DNA from: Hemileia vastatrix | Lineage: Eukaryota; Basidiomycota; Pucciniomycetes; Pucciniales; Zaghouaniaceae | NCBI GenBank assembly: GCA_030280995.1 | Contig: JASXTE010000011.1 | Coordinates: forward strand, 7,881,501 to 7,945,500 | Reading direction: 5' to 3' | DNA: 64,000 nt | In this document: in pieces, positions 1 to 12,295 of the stretch | How the letters are laid out: every line of letters starts with the position of its first letter | How positions within the stretch are numbered: the stretch's first letter is position 1 | The notes under the pieces: model-generated | Seen by the model: only the letters and a program-made list of their open reading frames with translations | Databases searched by the model: none | What the model was told of the DNA's origin: nothing | Position numbers and translations under genes: made by a program

Positions 1-865
1 TGAATTTTTTTTTTGTGTTTTATGGGCTAACCTTAAGTCTTAGGTTTAAGCTCATAGTACATTTGGAAAGAGCAGAAGTTTCTCTACATTTCATGTCTCA
101 ATGTTGTTATAGCATAATTATGTGTTTTAAGGATTTTAGTAGTTGTAGGTGAATTTTTTTAGTAGTTTGGGTGTTTTTGGTGGTTTTCTGGCTTCAGGTG
201 GGCCTCCTGGTGTCAGGCAGACCGCCCACCTCAGTGCTAGACGGCTGGGAAGCGCTTCTAGGGAGGTTTTATGCAATTTGGCGCTCAGGAATTCCAGATT
301 TCCAGGTTTGCCTGGGCTCTTAATTAGTAGTCTGTGTGTATATAGTGAATAAGACAGTTTGGGGCAACTCTAATTATAATTCAACCATCCAGGGGTGATA
401 TCCTTGTTCCTCACTCAGTTTTCACTGTTTTTTGGCCACAATTTGCCTGTGTTTGTTGCAAGTGAGTTCTTCATTTAAATTAACTTAGGAACTGTTTTCT
501 CTGGTATAGTCTTGCAAGCTATATCAAGTATTATTGCTGTCTCTGGTGTGGATTTGAAACCTACATCAAGTATTATTGCTGTCTCTGGTGTGGATTTGAA
601 ACCTATATCATGTATTATTTCTTTCTCTGGTGTGGAAATTATTCTACATTTAAGTTCTTTGGTTTGGTAGTCTGTCTGTATAATACTCTCTTGACTGATC
701 AAGCAGTCAAGTGTATTTGAGAAAGGGGCTTTTGGTAAACAGTAACCAATTTATTGTAGCAGGTAAATCTCACTTGGTTTTCTAAAGGGACAGGGGTTTT
801 TTTTTCTGGTTTTACTCCAATTCCCTTGGTCAAGGCCTATAGCTAGTACTATAGGATTGTCTACA
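1..865 (+). mobile_element. B-type LTR (copy B1), left end outside window
   Basis: The 3' end reads ...CTATAGGATTGTCTACA, the same terminus as the LTRs at 27385-28397, 36692-37740 (reverse), 41776-42720 and 57429-58295. It interrupts the 5' LTR of chromovirus A1, whose sequence resumes at 866. Only one end is visible, so solo LTR and full element cannot be told apart. ORFs inside it (149-352 +, 475-702 -) have no homologue in other copies and are chance readings. Confidence 0.8.
497..640 (+). repeat. 42-bp tandem repeat inside LTR B1
   Basis: About 3.5 copies of a 42-bp unit starting TATTATTGCTGTCTCTGG; unit starts at 529, 571 and 613, with a diverged half unit before them. The LTRs at 27385-28397, 36692-37740 (reverse) and 45982-46855 carry fewer copies of the same unit, so copy number varies among LTRs. 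Confidence 0.8.
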
Positions 866-970
866 CCATTATAATTATTTCTTCCTATTTCCTGCTACTT
901 CTCTATATATTAATCTATTTTTTCTCCTTCTTCTAGAAGACCCGCTGACAATTGGAGGCCTTTCCGGACA
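866..970 (+). promoter_or_regulatory. A1 5' LTR remnant and primer-binding site
   Basis: 866-950 matches the last ~85 bases of the 3' LTR (to 9300). Directly after it lies TGGAGGCCTTTCC (from 953), a TGG-initial tRNA-primer site by position. Element D carries the same first 8 bases (TGGAGGCC) at 46860. The tRNA identity was not determined. Confidence 0.7.
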
Positions 971-1624
971 ATACAATATTTTTTGACCAACATCTTAATG
1001 CATGGACCACCTAAAGCGGAAAAAGACAATTTCTCCGCAACCATGTTTCTAGCTTGGGTTCAAACTTTTTGGTTCATAATAAATTAAATAATGAATATTT
1101 TAAAGTGATTACTCAATCACTATAGTAAGTTAACCTTTGAACCTCTCAATTATATTCCTAAATTTTTATTGCAATTACAGTGATTTTGGCTTAATTGCTG
1201 AATCACTGAATGTAAGTGATCTTTTTTTTTATTAATTTTTCCTAGTTGACCATAATAGAGTTATACTCTTAGTCCTAGAAGATCATTAAAATTTTTAATA
1301 AATTATTAAATTAATTTTTATTGAATTTTTTTTTTGATTTATTGGTTGACCATAATAGTACTCAGTGCTTAGTTCCAATATTACCAATATATTTTTTGGT
1401 TGACTTATTAAACCTTTTTGGTTGGTCCTATTAAAATTATTGTTATTTCTCAATAAAATAATTTGTAATTACATATTTTTTGTGTTACATTTTTGTTAAT
1501 TAACTGATTTTTAAATAAAAATTTAAAATTTTTTCTTTTGTTAAAAAATCATTTGATTATTTTTTATTTTGAAAATACTAATTTGAATCATTAAAATCAT
1601 TTTGATTTTTTGTTCACAGTTTTT
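971..1624 (+). other. A1 untranslated leader
   Basis: AT-rich sequence between the primer site and gag. It holds degenerate copies of a motif (TTGACC...AGTCCTAG) that is much clearer in the leaders of A2 and A3. A pyrimidine-rich tract and CACAG just before the gag ATG could be a splice acceptor; this is unproven. Confidence 0.5.
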
Positions 1625-4030
1625 ATGTCCAGTAGCTTGGCTAACAGCATGGATTACCTACATGTGGATGAAATTGAAGTGGATTTTGACAGTCAATCTG
1701 TAGGTTCTTCTAAATTAACTTACAAGAATTCTTCAGCTGACAAACTACATTCTTACCCTTCAGGACATAGAAATGTCAGGAGAAGTGGAAAACCCCCCTC
1801 ACCAAAAAACTCTGAAAGAAGCAAAACCTTAGATAAGTAATGAAAATCCTCTAAAGGGTATAAGAATAAAAAATGTTCCTCTGAAACAACAAATAAACAT
1901 CCTTTCCAGTCACATAAAAGAACTGAAGGCAGAAAGTATGAAATACCAGGCAAAAGTAGAAACACTCTGGAAACAGATGCAAGAGCTATTAAATCACAAA
2001 CAGGTTCAACCTCCTCCTTTCCCAGCCTCTCAGCCTCAGCCTCAGCCTTAACCTCAGCCCCATCAGGCACCAAGCTCCTTCACTCAAAATCAAAGCACTC
2101 TGCAAATGGAACAGTGGAAATGGGATTACCTGATGAAACATTACCAACAGAATGTTCAGCAGCCAGAAGCTCCAGGACACCAACCTACCATCCATCTCCT
2201 CAGGCCCATCCTTATCAGGGAGGCAGAAGAAAGAAGGCACGGGGGAAATTTTCTCCCTTTCTATGGAAAGTAATTTGTTTGATAAACATGTTGGTATGTA
2301 TAATAACAAATCTTCTTCCACAGGTAATATTGTGGATCATAGTGAAAGAACAGTTAAGCCCATAAAGAGACAACTTCCTTTAATGAGTAGCCCTAATGAT
2401 GTAATTAGTAAAGTATCATTTGGTGAACCTTTACATTTGACTTCTACTTCTTTTATTAATCCTTCTCTTGCAATTAAAATTGATTCTGTTTCCCCTGAAG
2501 TCTACACCTTACTTGAGAAAACTTCTGAGGATATATTGAAAGATACAATTGATTTTAATGTTGTGAAAGACAAACATTTGAGAGAAGTATTAGTACATGA
2601 GAGTGATAGATTTAATAATTTGCACTTGCATTGTAAAGTAAGTTCTTCTGTACAAGATACAGCTTATTTTAAAATCAAAGATACTTTGAATATTTTTCTT
2701 AGCCAACAGAAACAAATAAGAAGTGAACATAGAGCTATCTCAGATAAAAATATCATTCTGCATAGAACCTTGAGTGAATTGAAACCCCTTATTGAGGAAA
2801 ATTATTCATTGAAAAGTGAAATTAAGTCTCTACACAATGAGTTGAAAAAGCTAAAAAATGATTTCCATGCACTGAATACCAAACACACAGTTTTTGAGGA
2901 AAGAAATGTTTTATCCCTTGAGAAAATGAATGACCAGATGTCTGAAACTCTAAGGATAAGAAATTATGTGTCTGACCTACAGGAAAAATTTTCAGCCTTT
3001 TCCATCAATCATTATGGTGTAGGTGAAAATTCTGCCCAAAATCTGCATAAAAATAAAGGAAAGGAGCCTGAACAAAGCAGATCTTTTCTTCCCCATATTT
3101 CAGCCATTAAACAACCTGATAATGAGTCTGTAAAATCTTTTTCTACTAGCAAAAAATCTTTTAATGGTCATGAACCAGCTGTTTCTGTAAATAATAAAAT
3201 TTCTGAACACCTGGCTAAACTTCAGGAATTATTGATGATAAATAATTCAAATAAAATAGATGGACCATCCAAGTAGCCAGCAAAATTGGCCCAAACTGGA
3301 TCAGTCTCCCACTTTTGATTGTGACTCTTCATCTGACTGGCAACACTTTATTCAGAGAATTGATAATCTGAAAAACTCTTATAAATTTCAAGATGAAGAA
3401 ATTGTCTCTAAATTGATTTCTTTATTTTCCAATGTAGCTTTAATGTGGTATGAATCTGTTTTACTGGACAATCAACATTATACTTGGAAAGAGTGGAAAA
3501 CATTGATTGAAAATCAATTTGGTGGTTCCAAATTCAGGCTTGCCCAGTAGAGATTATATGATACTGCTAAATATGTTTCATCCTCTCCTGAAAAACCTAC
3601 TGTTTTCCTTATGAAAATTACAAAAATTATTAGAGCCATGGATCCTAAAATGGATTATGATATTTGGAGGGATAAAATCCACTATAAATTACCAAATTCT
3701 CTGAGAGATTTGATTGTGGCAAGGACTGAACATGGGAGAGAGAATTCTTCCTTTATTGATATCTGTAATGAATTACTAATAAACCATAGATATGAACCAA
3801 GGAATTATCCTGTGAAATCTTATCATGACCAGCAGAAGCCTTCCACAAAACTTCCAGTAAATTCCGGTAGACCTTCTGCCCCAGTTGCACCAAATAAATA
3901 TGCAATAAACACTTGTTTTAAATGTAACAAACCATGGCAGAAAGCACATAGTTATGACAAGAAATTTCATATTGTTGAAAAAACTGAGGAATCTGAAAAT
4001 ACTCAAGCTGATCTTGATGATTCCTCCAGT
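1625..4030 (+). pseudogene. gag: A1 gag, broken into several frames
   Basis: Capsid/nucleocapsid precursor of the element. The start ATG at 1625 follows the alignment with the gag start of A3 (27098, -). Pieces: 1625-1840; a coiled-coil/glutamine-rich piece around 1843-2250 containing a CCTCAG repeat (2023-2046); 2152-3276, rich in heptads (residues ~190-280); 3260-3550; and 3611 onward. The knuckle near 3911-3955 begins CFKC but its distal His-x-Cys is lost, whereas A4 keeps C-x2-C-x7-H-x-C. The 17-bp overlap at 3260-3276 is a +1 shift absent from A2, where this stretch is a single frame. The stop at 3548 is TAG where A4 has CAG. Confidence 0.85.
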
Positions 4031-4138
4031 GACTGTAATAGCAATATCTCTTATGACCATGAGTCTTTCCAAGAAGTTCTTGTTTTAGAAAAGAGTATCT
4101 AATATTTAGATAATTGGTCTGATAGTTGTGATATTGAC

Positions 4139-7100
4139 TTGTCATCTGTAGAAAATGATGAAGTAATTAGAGATATTACTGAAAATTTCATTTTAATATC
4201 ACCTTTGAGAGCACCAGTTATCATAAATGGTAAAAATTTTGAGTTTATTCTTGACTCTGGTGCTGGAGGAAGTGTAGTGTCTGAGAAAGCACTGGCTTCT
4301 GTGGATAAGGATATTCAATGCAAATTATTACCTATAACATCTGAAAAATGGAAAGGTTATGGTTCTGTTTTATTCCCCATTGGAAAATACAAAACCACTG
4401 TATTCTTTAAATGTAATGGTGGTTTTGTCAGAGCTATTTGTGAACTTTTTGTGATGAAAAATGAAAATTTAAGCAATTGGTTTATCATGGGAAATGACAT
4501 TTTAACCATGTTTGGCATTAAGTTGGATCCTGCAAGCAATTGTTTTACTTTGGGAATGAATGGGAAAAGAAAATTTAAAATTTCTTCTTCTAAAAAGCAT
4601 TCTACACCATTATTAAATTCTTGTCATTCTTTGATCCAATTTAAAGGCAGAAAAACAGAGGAAATGAATGTATTATTGTCTGAAATTGAAATAGCTTCAT
4701 TTGGTGATCAATTAACTGATGACCAAAAAGATTCAATAGTAGCCTTAATTACATCTTTCCCAATGGCTTTTGCTCATGGTTCCCATGTGTTGGGATTGGT
4801 TAAAAATGAAATGAAAATTTCTCTATCCTGCAATTTGGATGAAATACCTCCAAGCCTGAAGAAAAAACCTTACCCTGATTCTCCCACAAAGAGAAAAGAT
4901 AAAAAGATAATATCTCAACTTTATTAAGTATGAATATTATTGAAAAAGTGGATGTTTCACCCAAATATTGTTTCATCTCTCCAGTTTTAATCTCCTATGA
5001 GAAAGATAGAGCTAGACTTTGCGGAGATTACAGAGCATTGAATACTTATTCTGTGGATGATATTTACCCATTACCCAGAATTAGCTCTATACATGCTACC
5101 TTAAAAGGTGCAAAATTCATAAGCTGTCTGGATGGTAATAAGGGTTATCATCAAATACCTGTTGAACAGTCTTCCCAAAAAAAATTTCTAATTGCAACCC
5201 ACATGAGAATTTAAAAATATGTTAGGATGCCTTTTGACCCTAAAAATGCCCCTTCAGTATTCCAAAAAGTAATGGATAACACATTTCATCAGGAAATAAT
5301 TGAAGGTTGGTTAATGGTTTATATTGATGACATCATAGTTTTTCTAAAACTTTTGATGAACATATCCAACACTTAAATAGAGTCTTCCAGAAAATGGATG
5401 CAATTAACATGAATTTATCCTTAAAAAAGTGTAAATTTGGGTTTCAATCCTTGAAAGTCCTGGGTCATGTTGTTTTTGGCTTACAGATCTGTGTAGACCA
5501 AGAAAAAGTTGCTGCTATCCAAAATGTGTCAGCACCAACTTCTGTAAAAGAAATACAGAGTTTTTTGGGAATGTGTGGCTACTATAGACAATACATAAAA
5601 AATTATCAAGTCATAGCCTTACCACTTACCAAACTAACAAGAAAAGATATGGCTTATGTTTGGAATGAGGATACTCAAAGAGCTTTTGATACATTAAAAA
5701 GATTTTGAATGTCAGATCCAATCCTTGCCCTTCCAGATTTTAATAAGACTTTTGTTCTTTATACAGATGCAATTTTTATTGGACTTGGAGCTGCTCTTCA
5801 TAAAAACAAATTATTAATGAAAAATTTTCAGAAGTAGTAATTTGTTATATTTCAAGAACCTTGAGAAAAAGTGAATTGAAGTATGGTGCCACTCAATTAG
5901 AGTGCTTAGCAGTTGTCTGGGCTTTAGAAAAGCTTCATTATGATTTAGATGATCAAAAGTTTGAATTAGTTACTGATTTCAGTGCTGTGAAATCCCTCTT
6001 AAACTTGAAAACACCAAATAGACATATATTTAGATGGAAACTAGCTGTTCAAGAATTCAGAGGTAGAATGACTATTATTCACAGGGCTTATAATGTTCAT
6101 TCAAATTTTGATATGTTGTCCAGATTACCTCTTCCAAATGATGTATCCAATCCAGCCTATGTACCTGATGACGATACAGTACATATACATGGTATATAAA
6201 TTGTTGATATGGAAGAGGAACTTTTACAAGTAATTCTGGATTCATATGATCAAGATTCTGATTTAAATAAATTGGTTAAAATCTGAATGATCCAAAGAAT
6301 GCTTCTATTCAAGCATCGATAAAAACTCTTCCTCAAAAGTACCAAAGTGCTTTGAGTAAAGGAAAGTTTTCCATTGAAGATGGTTATATTTACTACAGGG
6401 GAAAACTAACCAATGTCATTGTTATTCCTCCTTCATGAAAGAAACCATCTTAAAACTTTGTCATGATGACACATTAGCAGGACATTTTGTGTTGAAAAAC
6501 CATTATCAGAATTAAAAACACTGCTTGGTGGGCTAATATGTCTGAAGACACTAAATTATATGTTTAATCTTGTGATTATTGTCAAAAATCTAAAAGATTG
6601 ACAGGTAAAAGATTAGGATTGTTACAACATATTGAAGCACCTGATTCTCCTTGGCAAATCATTAACATGGATTTTGTAACTGGTCTTCCTGTAGCAGGTA
6701 AAGTAATTTATAACTCTTATTGGGTAATAGTGGATATATTTACCAAAATGTGCAAATTTATTCCCACCCACAAAGATGTATCCATAAAATAATTAGCTTT
6801 CTTATGGTGGTCTTACATGTTTAATATTGTTAGATTTCCAAAAGCCATTATCTCTGATAGAGACCCAAAATTTACATCTGAATTTTGGACTACCTGGATG
6901 GATATTTGTGGCTGTGAGTTAAAATTGTCTACAGCTCACCATCCTCAGACTGATGGTCTAGCTGAAAGAATGATTCAAACTCTGGAAGATATGATTAGAA
7001 GGTATTGTGCCTTTGGATTAGAATATAAAGACAATGACAGATTTACTCATGACTGGGTCACTCTATTTCCTGGTCTTGAATTTGCATATAATAGCACTGT

Positions 7101-7756
7101 TCATTCTGTCACTGAGAAAAAGCCTTTTGAGATTTGGTTAGTTTATGTTCCAAACACTCCTGCTCAAATTCTCAATAATAAATTAACTAAGTTGGAACTA
7201 CATCCTGGTGTAAAATCTTTTATGCAAATGCAACAGCTATGCAGAAAACATGCTCAAAGCTGTATTGATAAAGCATTTGAATATGAAAAGAAGAGATGGG
7301 ATAAATCCCATAAAGAATACACATTAAACAAGGGTAATTAAGTGTTGATATCTACTGTTCATTTCAATCTACAAGGAAACAATAAATTAAAAGATCCTTT
7401 TTGTGGGACCATTTGTTGATAAAAGAATGGTTGGAGATAATGCATTAGAAGTTTCATTTTATTCTCCATATGATAGGAAACATCCTGTTTTTCCCATTTC
7501 TTTGCTTAAACCTTATACTTCCAACTGTGACTTATTTCCAAAAATAAGTGGATGACCTAAGAAAAAGCCTCAGGAAGTCACAGAAACTGCAGAAATTGAT
7601 AAAATTCTCAATGATAGAATTATCACTTCTGAAAGAGGTATTGAATATTTATTGAGCTATAATAACAAATCTTCTGAACATGATGCATGGATACCTGGAA
7701 AAGAAATTTCAAATCTTCCTACTCTGTTAAAAAAGTATAAAAAGAAAAAATCTTAG
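4139..7756 (+). pseudogene. pol: A1 protease-RT-RNase H-integrase-chromodomain, broken
   Basis: Retroviral-type aspartic protease with DSGA (about 4253-4264). The RT has LCGDYRALN, the catalytic YIDD near 5322-5336 and a 1-base loss just after it. RNase H lies near 5740-6130. The integrase keeps NMDF, SDRDPKF and HHPQTDGLAE as its D, D and E boxes (6660-6970), but its zinc-binding domain is damaged around 6440-6590. The C-terminal part (~7600-7756) aligns to the chromodomain of A4 and ends KKKKS. Stops lie near 4925, 5212, 5706, 6198, 6790 and 7339. The protein would join element DNA into chromatin; this copy cannot encode it whole. Confidence 0.9.
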
Positions 7757-8404
7757 CATTTTTTTATTGTTTTTTTAGAGTAAGGGAGTGTCAGCCAGGC
7801 TATACCAGGAGCCCAGTAAATGTTATGTTAATTTACTGGAACCAAAAGAGGGCTTAAAAATATTCATTTTATGTATATAAATTAAAATTTTATTGCATAA
7901 TAAAATTATATAAGTATCTTATTGAATATAAGTAAAATAAGGGTTATATTAATTTTATTTTTATATAATTTATTTATACATTTAAATTAAGCATGATATA
8001 TTTTATATTCTATAAATTATGGCGCATTTTTATGTATTTAATAAATATAAATTAATAATTAATTAATTATAAAAATATATTATAATTATAAGTGGAAAAT
8101 TAACTTATAATGTAATTAAATTGACAAATTAAATTTATATATTAATTAAAGCCTTACATATCTTATTAAAAAATAATATTGGGCGCTTTTTTTATTCATA
8201 ATTGTTTCATCAAAGTATTAAACAATTTAAAACACTTTATTAAATAAGTTATCAATGTTTTATTCTAAAAATTAGTAATTTTGTTATAATAAGTATTTGT
8301 TTTAACTTAAAATAATTGTTACACTAATAAAAGTAATCAAAATAATTAATTATTAATGTTTTATACTAAATTTATTAATTACACTATTTTTATGTGTTAT
8401 AATA

Positions 8405-8602
8405 GGGGGTGTCAAAGTTATAAATCTTACATTTCAAAATACCTCTTTTTTCCACCAAATCAACCATGGTTATTTTTTAAAATATGCCATATTGTGCCCC
8501 CAAAGCACCTTTTTACTGAGAATTAATGTCAAGCTTGTGGCTTTCTTTTTGTGTTGTGAAATGCCCTTTAAAGAATTACAAATTTCTAACTTTGATACCC
8601 CC
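8405..8602. mobile_element. MITE related to Harbinger H1
   Basis: Inverted ends GGGGGTGTCAAAGTTA and GGGGGTATCAAAGTTA, flanked by TA on both sides (8403-8404, 8603-8604). The ends match the left terminus of H1 at 13430. It has no coding capacity and lies inside the A1 3' LTR, upstream of its TATA box. Confidence 0.8.
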
Positions 8603-8890
8603 TAATAAGTTCCTTTTTATGTTTCACTTAAAATTGGTTTCTTTAAAAGAGTTATCGGGCATGTTTTAAATTAAAATAATTGTTTTATTGTCTCTCAAAC
8701 TTATTTTATTACTTCCTATATTTATTTTGAATTTTTGGGATTAATTTGGGGAATTTTAGGCTCTTACTCATGTGTGTTAGTTAATTGTTTCACAGGTTCC
8801 CTTGCATTTACTCAAATTTTGTTAAATGTTATTTTTATTTTATTTTTAATTTTATATACATTAATGTGGCGCTTCAGAGGGCCCCTTGCC

Positions 8891-8898
8891 TATATAAG
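8891..8898 (+). promoter_or_regulatory. A1 LTR TATA box
   Basis: TATATAAG in the context GGGCCCCTTGCC-TATATAAGGGCC. The corresponding position in the A4 LTR (58931-58940, reverse) is also a TATA box in matching context, which supports an LTR promoter. Confidence 0.6.
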
Positions 8899-9300
8899 GG
8901 CCTTGTGTAACCCCCTGTAACCTGATCACTTATTACTCACATTCTAACATATTTTAAAATATATACAAACACGTTATTTGTTATTTTATTAGTATTATAA
9001 TTCTAATTTAAATATTAAATAATTAATTAAAGTTTGCCTTAAGTATATTAGTAATAATAATTGCTAGCCGCGCAGAACATTTGACTTACTTAAAATAAAT
9101 ATATTATATAGAAATTGAACCTCTTTGTTGTGTCTCTCCTCATAAAGTGTCATTGCATTTCTCTCTTCTTTTTTACTATTTCCTTAAAATTATGAATATT
9201 ATTTATTATTATTTCCCATTATAATTATTTCTTCCTATTTCCTGCTACTCCTCTATATATTCTTCTCCTTCTTCTTCTTCTTCTAGGTGACCCGCCGACA

Positions 9301-10344
9301 GTTAGTTTCTTATTAAAACTTTAATTTTACTCTTTGACCATCTTAAATTTAGCAGTTTATGGGAATATTTGATCAATTTTACCACTCTTTAAAAATAGTA
9401 TTTATTTTGATAACTTAAATACTGTGTATATATCAAAAAAATGGTGAATATTAATAACTTGTTATACAATATAGCATAAATATTAATCATCTTTTAAGAC
9501 TTTTGAGTTCTGTAACTTTTTGTAACTTCAATATTTTTCTATTTATTTAATTACTTGCTTATAAAAATTTTCACATGTGAATCATATATTATTGCATATC
9601 AAATTTGTAACTTGAAGTCAATCTTCAATGCACTTATACTAAGTCTTCCAGTCATAGTTATTCTCTACAGTTTTTTAGTTCAATTATTGTTTCATTGAGT
9701 TGTAATTTACTGAGCAAAATTTTCTGCGCTCAAGTTTCTTCTCTTTCTCTAGAGTTAATGATACATTATAGCATATCTGTAACATCATGTTGATTGAGTC
9801 GATAAAATATTTTGTGCTCAGTGACTATACTGTATGTAATTTGTATAAGATAAAAATGTTAAATAGACTGGAGTTAAATCATAAATAAAGCAATATAAGT
9901 CAAATAAATGAAAGACAAATATAGATCATAAATATAGAGTAGCCTTAACTTACATAGTGTTAAAGCTATAAATGTAGAATCAGGTGTTGTATATATTTAG
10001 GTGAAAAGGTTAAGTTTTATTTCTCATATGTTTTGTGAACTTTATACATGTGACTGCGGCGCAGTTGAGTACTTAACAATAAAGACATGATGGAGTTCAA
10101 TTATCCTCCATCCTTGTCAATTATGCAATTTGTATTCATTAACAACATTATTTGATGGACATTAGAAAATTGAATGATTGGGGCAAAAAGGACAAAGTTT
10201 TGTCTAATGGGCTACTTTGATGGATGATTCTACATGCTCTAAAAAGTTTTCAGGGTCTAAGGTGGTGTAAAATGCACAGAGTTACTATATTTAAATGTCT
10301 AAATTGTCACTTGATGACTGTCTCTCATTAAAGGTAGGCCTTAA
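9301..10344. other. Non-LTR flank, no gene seen
   Basis: Begins right after the A1 3' LTR. AT-rich without credible coding, apart from a 72-codon ORF at 10295-10513 that runs into the following inverted-repeat element and is not supported. Confidence 0.4.
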
Positions 10345-10651
10345 AGGGACCACCTTTTTTGCCACTTCAGAGACTGGAGACTACCTTTTTACTTTTAGCC
10401 TAATTCAGCTTTTTTCACTTTACAAGTTACCAAAAAAAATGACACTAACTTCAAGAATGACAGAAATAAATCGCGACTTAGTGCTAAAATTCAAGGAATT
10501 AAATAGTGATTGAAATATAACCCTAAATTTTAAAGCAGGAAGGTGCAAGGGTAAAATGACATTATCAACATTAAAGGGAATCCAGAAGCAAGATATATTG
10601 TTAATGTAATAGGGCGGGGGGTGAAGAATAAAAAACAGAAAGGTGGTCCCT
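10345..10651. mobile_element. Small TTAA-flanked inverted-repeat DNA element
   Basis: Left end AGGGACCACCTTT is preceded by TTAA (10341-10344). Right end AAAGGTGGTCCCT is followed by TCAA (10652-10655), a one-base variant. Such flanks suggest a piggyBac- or Kolobok-like target site. A third copy of the end (GGTGGTCGCT-TTAA) lies at about 11440 within the foldback element. No transposase is present. Confidence 0.4.
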
Positions 10652-11144
10652 TCAAGGCCTCCATTAAAAAATTAACACTTTGTGCTACAATTTCATTCCA
10701 GAATCATAAAAGTCATGCATTATTTATCTAAAAATGCTATTCTATAAGTTGGATTCCAGATGACTCCTTAAAATACAAATGCAAAAAAATCCCACAAAAA
10801 AGGTGGGTATTGAGTGTGGAAGAGTTAAAATAGCAATGGCCTACTGATGAATAGAAGTGGAGCAGGCAAGTAGCATTCATGCTGATGTTCTGGGGATTCG
10901 TGGCATTCACAAGTTTAAAAGAAACAAATTTTAAATGTCAGCCATATGCTGGTAGTGCTAAAACTTGTCAAGTGTTTTTTTAAATATGTATATATTAGTT
11001 CAGTGTTGCCACAAAATGAGGTTGTACTGAACCAATATTTGCATATTAAATAAACGATTGTAGATGCTCTTACCTTTGGAGTTTGGTATTTGTGTGCACA
11101 GGGCAGCACAGCTACACCAAAACGGATTTATGTACGAGTTTAAA
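10652..11144. other. Intergenic, nothing recognised
   Basis: No coding or structured element recognised. The 64-codon minus-strand ORF at 10915-11109 has no support. Confidence 0.3.
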
Positions 11145-11696
11145 AAGGTGAGCAGTAAAGACACAGGGTAATTATTAGTATTTTGGTTCGGTTACAGACT
11201 TGGGCGCCACTATCAATTCAATTTTTTTTTCCGGACTGCAACCACTGTACTACCTCCCGAATTCCCATCAAAGTCGGGTAACCAAGTGGTCAATTTTGCA
11301 GCGGAGCTTCAGTTAGTGTTAGATTTCTTTCACTATCTCATTCCTTAGAGGTTAGAGTTATCTCTCTGGTAGCTAGTTAAGATGAAATGGCCGGATGAGA
11401 CTAAAAAAAGAAAGACAGTCTCCGAAACTGCCAAAAAGGTGGTCGCTTTAAAGTCTCCCTAAATAATCATCTTTGCTCATCAGCCTGTGTAAAGACAGAA
11501 AACGGCATTGTCATTTGAATTCGCAGATTTGAAGCTCTGCTGCAAAGTTGATCACTTAGTTACCCGACTTTGATGGGAATTCGGGAGGTAGTACAGTGGT
11601 TGCAGTCCGGAAAAAAAAATTGAATTGATAGTGGCGCCCAAGTCTGTGCCCGAACCAAAATATTAATAATTAGCCTGTGTCCTTACTGCTCACCTT
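11145..11696. mobile_element. Foldback element with ~165-bp inverted arms
   Basis: The arms (about 11145-11312 and 11535-11696) are near-perfect reverse complements starting AAGGTGAGCAGTAA, with only scattered mismatches. A ~220-bp centre separates them. TAAA flanks both ends (11141-11144 and 11697-11700), consistent with a 4-bp target duplication. No transposase. The high arm identity implies a recent origin or conversion between arms. Confidence 0.75.
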
Positions 11697-12295
11697 TAAA
11701 AAATGTTTTCAACTTTGCATCGCAATGTGGCTACCAGTTGGATCACTCGCTTGAAAATCATTTTAATTGACAGCCACATCATTGTGAAAAGCTGGAGAGA
11801 TTTTCCAACACGAGCAAAAAGCTTTTTTTGGTGTAGCTATACAGTTAGCACCATTTGGAGACTGTCATACAGCTAAGAGGAAAAGGCTTAAAGAATTTTT
11901 TACAAAAAAAAAACAAAGTTTCCCTTGGAAAAAAATATTCAATTGAAAAGAAAGTACTTCCGACCATCTATCGCCGACCCTTTTGAATAGGCAAATCGCT
12001 TTTTTTTTGGTGAGAGAAACTTTGATTTTTTCGTCAAAAATTCTGCAAGCTTTTCCTACTTGGCTGTAATCAATACCTCGTGTATAATAGTGGCTGTAAC
12101 TCAAGTGAAAACCGCCAAGCAAGAATTTACCGTAACAATGAATTCTCGAATGTATAAGAATAGTTTGGCAGGAGCTTCTTTCAGCTTGAAACTTCTCTCT
12201 CGCGTTACTTTTCTCTTAACTGATTCCTGTATTCAAGAGCTTTAAATCTCAAACTTTTTTAGATTCTGAACCGACTTAACGTTAGGTCACGCAAC
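11697..12295. other. Upstream region of the secreted-protein gene
   Basis: Non-coding as far as seen, and richer in CpG than the surrounding retrotransposons. No clear TATA box was found. ORFs at 11865-12122 (-) and 12060-12245 (+) overlap on opposite strands and neither is supported. Confidence 0.35.

Larger units (their letters stand above)
866..9300 (+). mobile_element. Chromovirus-type Ty3/gypsy LTR retrotransposon A1, decayed
   Basis: Order: 5' LTR remnant, primer site, leader, gag, protease, reverse transcriptase, RNase H, integrase, chromodomain, purine tract, 3' LTR. The order RT-RH-IN places it in Ty3/gypsy, and the C-terminal chromodomain places it among chromoviruses. The 5' LTR is cut by LTR B1. 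All reading frames carry stops and frameshifts compared with the closely related copy A4 at 58567-64000. Both LTRs end in similar sequence (GACCCGCTGACA at 950, GACCCGCCGACA at 9300). Confidence 0.92.
7789..9300 (+). repeat. A1 3' LTR
   Basis: Starts TGTCAGCCAGGC right after the purine tract TAAGGGAG (7781-7788) and ends GACCCGCCGACA at 9300. It includes a 198-bp DNA-element insertion (8405-8602). The same start (TGTCAGCC, reverse strand) is seen in A2, A4 and E. No target duplication can be checked because the 5' end is outside the window. Confidence 0.85.

Noticed and set aside
475..702. Minus-strand ORF with repeated TPETAIILD-like peptide
   Set aside because: It is the 42-bp LTR repeat read in one frame; other LTR copies do not keep it open.
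3260..3276. 17-bp gag-gag overlap in A1 as a programmed frameshift
   Set aside because: A2 carries the same stretch in a single frame, so the shift in A1 is a lesion.
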